From Limnephilus marmoratus (Eukaryota; Arthropoda; Insecta; Trichoptera; Limnephilidae), in the NCBI GenBank assembly GCA_917880885.1, contig OU862913.1:23941286-24005285 (forward strand): DNA of 64,000 nucleotides, read 5' to 3'. Below are positions 13,101 to 25,100 of the stretch, piece by piece (the first letter of the stretch is position 1; every line of letters starts with the position of its first letter). The position numbers were made by a program, and so were the translations under genes. The notes below the pieces were generated by a model. It saw only the letters and a list, made by a program, of their open reading frames with translations, made no database searches and had not been told where the DNA came from.

Positions 13101-16100
13101 TATAACATGGGTCTGTTTAAGACCAATGTTCATTCCTTCCTCTCCTCAAAAAGACCCTCCACACAGCATCCCAGATGACATAGGCCCTGAGGGAAATTAT
13201 TTTCCTCAAGGCTTCCTGTGTGGAGTTAATGTAAAAAAAAAAAAAAACTGAATACATATAACCAGAGTAGTTTTTTTTTCACTTGGGTAACTGAAGAGAT
13301 TTAACTTAGAGTAACTGGAGAGGTTTAAACTTACATTCACTGGAGAGATTTACATAAAGCGCAACGGAAAAGATTTTAAAAAAAGATCAAAACTTGCAGT
13401 AACCGAACACATTTGAGCAAGTAAGAGGAGAGTTTTCAGTAACTGAGGGGATTTCAACTTACAATACTGATAAGATTTGAACAAACATTAACTGGAGAGA
13501 TTTAAACTTACAGTACTGATAAGATTTGAACAAACATTAACTGGAGAGATTTAAACTTACAGTACTGATAAAATTTGAACAAACAGTCACTAGAGAGATT
13601 TAACTTGCAGTATTTTTTAACTTACAGCACTGATAAGATTTGAACAAACAGTATCTGGAGAAATTTGGATTTAAACTTACAGTACTGATAAGAATTTAAC
13701 AAACAGTAACTGGAGAAATTTGGATTTAAACTTACAGTACTGATAAGATTTGAACTAACAGTAACTGGAGAAATTTGGTTTTAAACTTACATTACTGATA
13801 AGATTTGAACAAACAGTTACTGGAGAGATTTACATTTAAAGTTACATAATTGATAAGTTTTGAGCAAACAGTAACTGGAGAGATTCAAATTTAAACTTAA
13901 AGTACTGATAATATTTGAATGAACAATAACTGGAGAGATTTAAACAAAAATAACTGGGGAGATTATTTACACTTACAGTGACGGCAGATAATAATAATAA
14001 TTTAACTAACAGTAACCGAAGAGATTGTTCATACTTACAGTAACTGGAGAGATGTAAGTCCATAGAATACTCCAGAAGGTAGATCTTTGATTTTGTTTCC
14101 GTAGAGAACCCTGTAAAGAAGAAAAAAATTTTTTAACTTCTTGAACAACAGCATATCCGTACGGATACTTTTAAAAAATCATTTCTCTGAATATATGCTT
14201 GTATATATATATTTTTTTTTCATTATCTCCAAACAGGACCCCGGGGAAGATAATTTTTCTCAGGGCTAGTGTCATCAGTCATCTTAGGGATACTGTATGG
14301 AGGGTCCTTCCTTTTAAAGAAAAGAAGTTCTGGAAAGGAAAAGGTATGAGGGGTGGGTAGGAATCTGGTGGTCAATGTGTCCAGGTGTGATGGACAAATG
14401 AATCCATCCCTCCCACTGCGGTACAAGATGATGGGTCAACGATGGGTCAAGAGAGTCCGGCTGGAGAGGATCCCGCCACGCAGTAGGTGGTCAAACAACC
14501 GTGCCTGTCTGTTAGTCCATACTTGGTCAAAACTCATCCCGTGATTTATCGTGGGTCTCTGCTAGAACTTATATAAAAGACCGAGTTCAGCATTAAATAC
14601 AAGAAGGGGTACATGTCCACAAAGAAAAGGAAATAGGTTAAGATGGTCCTCAAGATATACTCACAGTGAGGTGAGGCTCCTTAGACCTGTGAAGGAATCA
14701 GCTGCGATCCTTGATATCCTGTTGTTACTAAGATCAATCCTTTTCAGTCTGCGGAGACCAGAAAATGCCTTGGGAGGCACCTCCGTCAGGACGTTTTGCT
14801 CCATGCGTCTGAAAAATAAATAAAATAATTATGGTACAAATGCCAGATATGGTTTAAGTTTCACCTAATACATTATATACAACTAACTAATCATCACGCC
14901 GTTTCCCGCAGGGGTAGGCAGAAAAGACGCACTGCCAAACAACTCGGTCTTGGCACACACTGCTTGCCTCGTTTACATTCATAAATCGTCTCTTACATGC
15001 TTTTCAATTATTCTGACTCAAGTATCTGATTCACTCGGTTGTGCCATATCTTTCTTAGGCGTCCTTGACTTCTTCTACCATTCGCATTTGCATCATATAT
15101 TCTCCTTACGCTCCTTCCCTCGTTCATTCGCTCTACGTGCCCAAACCATCGGAGCGTCCCTTTCTTAATCTTACTTATTATGCTTGCATCAGCCTTGCAT
15201 TATTTGTGGATCTCCACGTTTCTCACATGATCATATATGGTTTTACCACACATTCGCCTCAGGGATCTCATTTCTATAGCATTCAATCTACTTTCATCCT
15301 TCCTCTGCCAGTTCCATGCCTCTGTACTCCATTGTGGACGGCTAGCTTTGTTTCTTTGTAGTTTTTCCTCGTTCTCTTACTCTTTCGTTCAGTCCTCCAT
15401 TAATGGAGTTACCTGCCTATACCCTCCTTTCGATATCTCTCTCAGCCTTCCCATCTCTCCTCCACTTAATACATATATTCATATGTTGTGGAAACAAGGA
15501 CACTAAGAGCCAACGAAAGTAATCGGATAGAAGCCCTCGAAATGTGGTGCTAGGGGAAAATGCTCAGAATTCCATCAACAGCCAGACGTAAAAATGTATC
15601 CTGGAAGAGCTAGGCATCCACAATAGTCTTTCAACTATCTGACTACAACACATTTGAAGATACTTGACTCCAACTTAGAAAAACTCATGGTCACTGACAA
15701 AGTGGAAGGCAGAAGAATCAAAGGAAGGTCACCAATGCTCTATACTATAGAGCATTGGTGTCACTATAGAGTCTATAGTGACCAAGTATCGGTGTCCACA
15801 GCTCTCCACGCAGCACAGAACAGCAAGGATTGGAGGAGCCTTGTCCACCATGGAAATTGGAGTAGTAATGAGGAACTGACTTAAGAAGAAAAACATACTA
15901 TAGGCTAAGCCTATTGGCTACTAAATGTAAAAAATGATAAAATCAGTTTAAGAAAAATCACATCTGGAGTACTTCAAGGATCTCTTCTTGGACCTCTGTT
16001 ATTCTTATTTTAACAATTTTTAAATTATATCACCAAGCATGACAATGTTTCTGTAATTACTGTGTCTACAATGTTTTTGAATTTTCAGGCTTTGAGCCGT

Positions 16101-19100
16101 GTTGCTCTTTCTCTTCCATTTTGAGTCAAGTTTCTGAGATAGTCAGGAAAATTAAGGGTGTTAAAGAAAGTTAAAGAATGTGCTCGTAAATTAGCAAATA
16201 AAACGTGGAAATTGATCAAAAAATTCATTTGTGCTAGGATGTCAGACCTGTGCTAAGGACACATTTTAAACTTAGGAACATATAAAAAAAGAGGAGAGAA
16301 GACTCAGATGCTTTAAAACGTGCTCTTAAACACGCCGGCTCCATCACCAATACCAGAAAAAAATATCGGCTACACTTGCATATACATTATCAACAGTGAA
16401 TTTTTACACCTGTGCTCTCGTGTAGCCAATCGGAATAAGATATAAGAATATGTTAGGTTAGGTTGTGTTTGTTTGCTGTTTTTCTTCACTTTTATTGAAT
16501 ATTCTGTTTTGTTATTGAACCAGTCAAATTTTGACCAGATAACGTTTTAACACTAAAAATATGAAGTGCAGGATTCCTGTTCAGCACCAATGATGCGTGA
16601 AAGAGATGACATAAAATCCACTTCAATCATTTTACTCTGTATAAAATTGTGTCAAGTGAGATAGGCCATGAATCATTGTAAGTATTACACGCATGTCGCT
16701 AACATTGTCCGCCCATGCTATTGACGCTTTTACCTGCGTCATTCTACGTACACCTCAAATGCAAAGCTTTCATTGCATAGTCGCTTGCAAGCTTTGTTTC
16801 TATTGTCTGTGTATTATTAAAAAAGTACTAGGAATAACTCACAGTTCGGTGGTGTCGTGAGGAAGTGATGAAGGCAGCTTGGCTAGAACGCGCTCTCGGC
16901 AGTCAACAGCACCATCGGTGCAGCGGCAGGTGGAAGGACAGGAGGCTTCAGAGGAACACTCCATCGTTGCTACTGGACCTGAAATATAACAAACAAACCG
17001 CATTTATGATTTCAATCAACATTAAAAATTTTGTATACATAATTAGTACGTAGTCAAATCGAATACAACTTCTCCATCTGGGCCCCGTATTTTAAAATAC
17101 ATTCAGTTTAATTAATCAAATAAAATATATATGCCCATGCCGGGATTCGACTCCGCAACCTTTGGATTGCGAGTTAAGAAAATTACCCCTCGATCACGGA
17201 GGCCGTCAAATGTCGTATGTGGAACTAACTAGAGGTACTCGCTAAACTGAAGACTCCAACTTGGAGAAACTCATAGTTACTGTGACAAAGGAAACAAAGG
17301 AAGGTCACCGCAGCACTGGAGTGACCAAGTATCACTGGCGTCTGGTGTCCTTGGGTCTCCACGCAGCGCAGAACCACGGGGTGTAGTGGAATATTATCCA
17401 CCATGGAAATTGGTGTAGGGGTTACGGCCCTAAGCAATGAGGAACCGATTTAAGAAGAATCACGTTAATCAATATCTTATATATAAAAATGAATAGCTAA
17501 ATGTGTTGCTAAGCGCAAATCTCGAGATCAGCTGAACCGATTTCGCTAATTCCTTTTTTAGAATATTCCTTGAAGTACGAGGATGGTTCTTACGGAGAGA
17601 AAAATTAAGAAAATTGCGCTGAAAATTGGACAATTTCAGAAAAACTATTACTAACCTAAACGACTATCGCACGTTTGACAGTACACGTGTTTGAGAATGA
17701 CATTTTGAAAAACAATGATTGTTAAATAAAATTCAATTTTTGAAAATCTTTAAGTTGATAAAATTATTTAAAGTAGGTACTCCCCTAATAGTTTGAATCG
17801 AATCAAGAATTTTAGATATTTTAAATAGGTATCTATGGTAGGTACCAAATTTAATATAAAAATTGTAAAAGGTGGCACGCGGGCAATTTAAAAACTGAAT
17901 GTACTGGGATTGAATATATGGAACGCGGGAGGAGGGTTGGCGGTACGAGGGAGCAGTGAAGGGAAGAGGGAAGGCGGGGAAGGTGGAAGGGGAAGGCGAG
18001 AGGAGGGGGGGAACCTGGGAGGGGGAGGGGAACCTGGGAAGGGGGAGGAGAACTCGGGAGAAGGGTTTGCGGGACGGGGGAAGGGGGGGGGGAGTGGAGT
18101 GGGGAGAGGGAAGGTGGAGGTGACGGAGTGGGAACGCGAGAGGGGAAGAGGACGCAGGAGAAGAAGGGGAGGCGGAAGGGGAACGGGACGAATGGGAAAG
18201 GACACTCAGGGAGAAACAATTTCTTTATTAAATGGCGTAGCAACGCATGCCGGGACCAGCTAGTATATTATAAAAGAAATAATGTGCGTGGTATTAAAAC
18301 TCAGAAATGAATCCCGGTATGGTCAAGGGAGTTATATGTTATGATAGCCCTCTATCTCCCATCCATGAAAAAGGTTCACGTTTTTACCCGAAGGGCGTGC
18401 TTTTGAAGATACGAGTATAATGGTTGGAAATTTCACCCTCTAGAAATTTCTACAACAGTCCAGAACATTCGAGAGCATTCCACAACATTTCAGAACATCC
18501 TGGAACTTTCTGGAATGTTTAGGAATAGCCTCGAATTTTCGTGAACTTCCCGGAACATCCCAGATCATTGTGGAACATTCCAGAACACTCTCTAATGTTC
18601 TGAAACATTGTGGACCATTCGAAGTCTTTTTTGTATGAGTGGGGCTACCTATTAGTGGGGGTATATAAAGCAAGATCCGTCGTGGGTTCGAAAGCCCGTT
18701 CAATCCCATATCAACTACCTGAGAGAAGCTGGGTAGCCCACCTAGTACTATAAAGTACAAAGGGGCCTAGGGGCCCGAGTCGTACTACTACCCAAAAAAA
18801 TCTCATAACATCAACTCAACATCTTTAGAAAAACGTAGAAAGGATTTTGATCCAATTTGCATATTCAAGATTATCGACAGTATTACTGACACACCTGCTT
18901 TGTTACAACTCATCCAGTTCAACATTCCTTCCCGTAGACTCCGAAATAATGAATTGCTGTTCCTCAATCAACATTATACTAATTATGCATACCATTCTGC
19001 TTTATCCAGAATGTCAATAATTGTCAACGCAAGAAAAAACCATGAATTTTTTAATGAAGGCCTAAATTACTTTCGGCAGTCGATACGCAATGTGTAATTT

Positions 19101-22100
19101 TTAAAACCTTTTAAATCCATCTTCAGGCTTTGACTTGTAGTTAACTTATATATATCTTGTGTACTACGAGGCTTATCCAGAAAGTAAGTGTACTGATTTT
19201 TTTTTTTTTGAAAAAGTGTAATAGAAAAAAAAAACAGGATATTGTTGATACACTTGTTGACTATTTTTGCAAATAATTGCTAACCCGTTCAATGCATGTG
19301 GTGAGCCGTGGCACAAGTTTATTTTGCCCTTCTCGAAGAATTCTCCCGCCAGCTCCTTCTCCCTCTTCATGGCCACTTTCTGCACCTGCTCGTCGGTTGA
19401 AAATTTATTTTCATCCATACATGCCTTTAGGAAGGTGAAAAGATGATAATCTGAAGACGCCAAGTCAGGGGATTACGGGAGTGGTTCAAAACATCCCAAT
19501 CAAATGAGTCCATGATCTTATTGATGGCTAAGGCTTTATGAGATCGGACGTTTTCGTGTAAAAGGCAAACTTCTCTGGTCAGCATTCCCATCCTTTTGTT
19601 TTGAATGTTCTTTTTGAGTTTTTTTAGGGTACACAATATTGTTGTGCATTGATGATCTCAATCTGAGGCCGAAATTTGAACAAAATGATGCCTTTTTGGT
19701 CCACATGACTGAGGCCATGATTTTTTTGACCCGAAATTGTGGTGTTCAATTTTTTCACAGATGGGGAATTGGTGTGACGCCACTTTGACGACTGTTTTTT
19801 TTTTCCAGGTATGTAATGAGTCACCCACTTTCATCTCCAGTAACAATAGAGCTCAGAAATCCTCACCTTTTTTTCTTGTAGGTGTTATTTCTTCCGTGAG
19901 TAAAAAGCAGATCACAGCACTTGGCGGAATTTTTTGCCGACAACTTTCACGCAACTGGACACTAAAACGTGAGTTTACGTACAACAATGTTTCTGCGATG
20001 CTCTTTCTGGTCAGGAGACCCCCCCCCTGTACCACTAAGTGTTGCCAACTCTCAAAAAACTAAAAACCTCCGCCCGTGGTGGTCACAGTACACTTACTTT
20101 CTGGATATGCCTCGTATTATATATTGTCAATGTTCTTCATTCATATGTACTCACCTTTCACTGCCTCTCCATATCTTATTCGTGTTATTGTTATACACGG
20201 TGTCCGGAAACTCGTAGTACAAGCGGGAAACTGGTAAATCTACATCACATTCGGAGTCGATTTGTGATATAACTTTTTTGATTTGAGCTTTCGTTTTCGA
20301 GTAAATCGGGTCCGAAGTTGGAAATTTTTTTGGTTAAATTTGAAAAAATTGTTCACTAGGGGGTTGATTTCAGCTGAGTAATGTCTTATAAAATGCATCG
20401 AAGGGTAAACCGGGCTCAAATTTTTTTTTAACCCGTTAGTTACCGAAAAAATGGAAAAAATAGAAAAAAAAATAATATTAAAAATCGAAATGCTCAGATA
20501 AAAAAATAAGTTTTTTGGGTTCTCTACGTGATGTACCAGTTTCCCGCTTGTACTACGAGTTTCCGGACACGTTGTATTGTTAATAATGGACTATTTGTCC
20601 ATAAATAAATAAATAACATCAGATTTCACCTTCGCAGACAGCAGCCGGTCCGGTCATCCTGTAGAGCGGCGATCCCCTGAGTGCGGCGGGCGACCCGCAC
20701 CGGGCTCCCCCGCCAGCGAGGCGAGGAGCAGCGCGAAGAGCCGCGGCGAGGCAGGCGGCCGCGGGGCCGGAGCAGCGAAGGGGGTTGTCCGCGAGGCGCA
20801 GAGACCGCAAGCGGGGCGCGGCGCTCAGCCCGTCCAGATGAAGAGATGACAGATTATTGTTATTCAGAGTTCTGGAATAAAGAAACACATTTACTAATTG
20901 CATACCAAAAATCAATCAATTTTAGTTTTTGTATTTATTTTTTAATTTTCAACGCCTTGAAGAGCGATTATATATCTTTTGTGGGATGGTTATAAGATAT
21001 AGAAGAGATAGACAAGTTTATATTATAGAGACCCATGTTTATAATACAAATTTTAAGTAAAAAGATAACTAGTAAACATCATATGAAAATAGCCGTCTAG
21101 ACAAAACTAGCCATCTAGTCATGTTTAGCCATCTAGTCAAAGTTAGTCATCTATTCTAGTTTAACCACCTAGTCAAATTCAGACATCCAGCCAAATTTTG
21201 CCATCTAGTCAAGTTTAATCACCTAGTCAAAGTCAGCCAACCAGCCAAAATTTGCCATCTAGTCAAGTTTAGTCACTTATTCATAGTTAGCCAACCAGTC
21301 AAAATTTGCCATCTAGTCAAGTTTAGTCACTTAGTCAAAGTTAGCCATACAGCCAAAGTTTGCCAATGAGTCAAGTTTAGCCATCTAGTCAAAGTTAGCC
21401 ATCTAGTCAAAGTTAGCCATCTAGTCAAAGTTTGCCATCTAGTCAAGTTTAATCGCTTAATAAAAGTTAGCCATCCAGCCAAAGTTTGCCATTTAGTCAA
21501 ATTTAGCCACCTAGTCAAAGTAAGCCATCTAGTCAAAGTTTGCCATCTAGACAAGTTTAGCCATCTAGTCAAAGTTAGTCATCTATTCTAGTTTAACCAC
21601 CTAGTCAAATTCAGACATCCAGCCAAATTTTGCCATCTAATCAAGTTTAATCACCTTGTCACAGTAGCCAACAAGCCAAAATTTGCCATCTAGTCAAGTT
21701 TAGTCACTTAGTCAAAGTTAGCCAACCAGTCAAAATTTGCCATCTAGTCAAGTTTAGTCACTTAGTCAAAGTTAGCCATACAGCCAAAGTTTGCCAATGA
21801 GTCAAGTTTAGCCATCTAGTCAAAGTTTGCCATCTAGTCAAGTTTAATCGCTTAATAAAAGTTAGCCATCCAGCCAAAGTTTGCCATCTAGTCAAGTTTA
21901 ATCGCTTAATAAAAGTTAGCCATCCAGCCAAAGTTTGCCATCTAGTCAAGTTTAATCACCTAGTCACAGTTAGCCAACAAGCAAAATTTGCCATCTAGTC
22001 AAGTTTAGTCACTTAGTCAAAGTTAGCCAACCAGTCAAAATTTGCCATCTAGACAAGTTTAGTCACTTAGTCAAAGTTAGCCATACAGCCAAAGTTTGCC

Positions 22101-25100
22101 AATGAGTCAGTTTAGCCATCTAGTCAAAGTTAGCTATCTAGTCATAGTTTGCCATCTAGTCAAGTTTAATCACTTAGTCAAAGTTAGCCATCCAGCCAAA
22201 GTTAGCCATTTAGTCAAATTTAGCCACCTAGTCAAAGTAAGCCATCTAGTCAAAGTTTTGCCATCTAGACAAGTTTAGACACCTAGTCAAAGTTAGCTAC
22301 CTATTTAAAGATAGCCATCTAGTCTAAGGTAGCGATCTGGTCAAAGTTAGCCATCCAGTCAAAGTTTGCCAACCAGTCAAGTTTAGCCTGAGTCAAACTT
22401 AGCCATCTATTTAAAGATAGCCATCTAGTCTAAGGTAGCGATCTGGTCAAAGTTAGCCATCTAGTCAATGTTAGCCACCTGGTCAAAGTGAGCCATCTGG
22501 TCACTTTATTTATTTATGGACAAATAGTCCATCAACAATATAACAATAACACGAATAAAAAAGAGATGACAATGAAAGGAAATGAAATGCATTGACAAAA
22601 TTTTATAAAAAAAATTGATAATAAAATGATGCAGCGGATTTTCGACAACGGAAATGGAACATACAAACAAATTTGCAGACAGAAGAAATGTCAAACGGTC
22701 GATTAAAAACAGATCATGGCCACACTCACCAAATTATCAATTTAAAAAAAACTTAAAAGAAAAATTAAGAAAACTTTGATAGTTTTCAAAAACCAAATTT
22801 AACATATTTTCAGAAAGAAAGGTGTTTTGCTGCTCCTTTATAAAAATACGGGGTAGCGTGTCGGCCATCGCGATTGGCTGTCCAAATTAAATTTGGAACA
22901 CGGAATTCGAAATTTGAACCGGCCAATGGCGGCGAGATTCAATTTGCGGCCTGACATGCGATACCCTCCCCCCACCCCTCCCCCCATCCATTTACCCGAC
23001 ACTGAGCGGTGGACGCTTTTCAAGGATGTGTCAATACAGTGATGAAATAATAATACATTCTCTGAAGCTGTCCAACTAACAGTGTATTTGGTGGACTCCA
23101 GATACTAATATCTACAGCCTGTGTCGGACGAATATCTACAGCTCATATGTTGAACTAATATCTACGAACTTCAGAGTGAGGACTTATATCTACAGAGCGT
23201 AGGTTGAACTAATATCTACAGAGCGTTGGTTGGATTAATCAGCTAAATGTGTCCAATAGTCCGATATTAGGGATTTTTACATACATACTTACATAAATTA
23301 AGTTTTTTAAACTGCATACGCAATATTACGTTATTCCAATATGCTATACATAATTGCAAATCCAACCTCTGCCAGTGCTTTAGATATTTTTCAACACTTT
23401 GGTTCTCATAGATATTCGTCAACAGTTTGAGCTGTAGATATTCGCCAACACTTTCGTTCTCATAGATATTACCTAGTTCGATTTTTTCAGTTTTTGGAAT
23501 TCCTGTAGATATTAGTAGACGCCTCCTATTTGGTGTACCACAAGGAAGCATTTTAGGACCTATTTTATTATTGTTAAATACTACTGAAATAATAAAACAC
23601 TAGCCGTTAAAAACACGCTCCGCAGGTTTTTGCTGCTAGGCCCTGCGGGCGCCTTTTAGTTTGGCTTAGCCCAGTTATTGTTGGTGACCATTTTATAAAT
23701 CCGATAGGAACCGATTCACTGTGATCCAGTGATAGCTAGTCATCGGGACAAAACTACCGCGACAGGCAATGACGTCATATGTAATATATAGCCGCGTGAT
23801 ACTATTATTTACAACTAAGTATTACCGTCGATCTTTCCATATCGGTAGAGATACTCAAATTTACAAAATCGTAGTACTTATACCTAGGGGGCACGTTCTC
23901 ATGCGACCTGCTAACGAAAGTACCGCCATCTTTTGACGAATTCTTGAATTCGATACCGAATTACAATCGTAGCTTTGTTTTAAGTTTCACGTACACAGAC
24001 GTTTATATGGTGCGGCGCGTACGCTGGCGGCAGACATGCACTCGAAGCCGGGTTCTTAAATTCAACCACGCAGACGCAAGCCTCATACTGTTTGATGATT
24101 CGCTCTAACCTATCCAACTAACAGCGAATTTGGTGTGCCTCAAGGAAGTATTTTAGGTCCTATTTTATTAAGTGTTAAAACTACTGAAATTATAATACAA
24201 TTGCTCTAATTTATCCAACTAACAGTGCACTTGGTGTACCACAAGGAAGTATTATAGGACATATTTTATTAAGTGTTAAATACTACTGAAATAATAATAC
24301 ATTCGCTCTAGGCTATCCAACTAATAGTGTATTTGGTGTACCACAAGGAAGTACTTTAGGACCTATTTTATTTAGTGTTAAATACTACTTTATATTAATG
24401 ATCTTTGGAATAGTCAATAGTCACTCTTTTTTTAATAAGAATACAGTTTGTTCTAAACGGGATGTTATTTATCGAGAAAACTAAATAAATATTTTTTTAA
24501 TGTTATTTAATACCGCACAAGATTCCCAATTGCTTTAAATCGTGAAATTATAGCATTCCCGATTGGGGTATGTTGTGAGGCTGAAGGTATTGGGGAAGGG
24601 AAAGAGATGGGAAAGAAGAAGGTTGGAAAGTTCCTGGCTATTCAGATCTGGTCATCAAACACGGATAAAGCCATTTAAAGCAACGTTTCAATTCCGAATG
24701 GTGGTCTTACACCAGAGCAATGATGAGAGTATCTTCCTCTCTTGAACGTGTCGTAAATATATTATATATTTTTTTAAATGGATGAAATGTGAAAAAAACA
24801 CAAATTAGTCAAATAAAAATTATTTGCCTACGCCGGGATTCGATCCCGCGACCTTCGGATTACGAGCCAAGAGCCTTACCCCTCGAACAGCCATATTAAT
24901 GGATAGGTAATTTTCCACTGGCTCCGACTGTTTTTTTTTACATGAGCCCCACACAGGAGGCCCTGAGGAAAATAATTTCCCTCAGGGCCTATGTCATCTT
25001 TAGGGATGCTTTGTGGCGGTTTTTTTTAAGGAAAGGAAGGAGAAGGGAGTTCTGGGAAGGAAAGGGGTTTAAGGGGTGGGTAGGAATCTGGGGTCCAGTG

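Larger units (their letters stand above)
18815..20612 (+). pseudogene. LINE-A 3' region interrupted by a mariner and a MITE
   Basis: Reads [20 protein letters not shown] then [20 protein letters not shown] and QSIRNV at 19097, and ends ATGGACTATTTGTCCATAAA TAAATAAATA at 20612. Between these, 19167-20114 is a mariner and 20200-20570 a MITE, so the LINE is the oldest of three insertions. The 3' end lies 18 bp from a slit exon. Confidence 0.8.
23040..24440 (+). repeat. tandem array of about 102-bp units encoding the RT GVPQGS motif
   Basis: Each unit contains CCAACTAACAGTGTATTTGG and TGTACCACAAGGAAG, reading [17 protein letters not shown], the signature motif of non-LTR reverse transcriptase. 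TGGTG starts at 24131, 24232 and 24334 (periods 101-102). A further unit at 23040-23604 is split by the foldback element E1. The last unit continues with an out-of-frame YINDLWN, the next RT motif, so the array was seeded by a real RT gene. No unit can code for a protein. Confidence 0.8.

Noticed and set aside
17851..18263. Proline- or glycine-rich frames on both strands
   Set aside because: Purine tract within a Helitron; low complexity.
20681..20995. 104-codon arginine-rich plus-strand frame
   Set aside because: Antisense of the GC-rich slit exon.
21327..22278. Repeated TRWLTL or LVKVSH frames
   Set aside because: Artefact of the 18-bp minisatellite.
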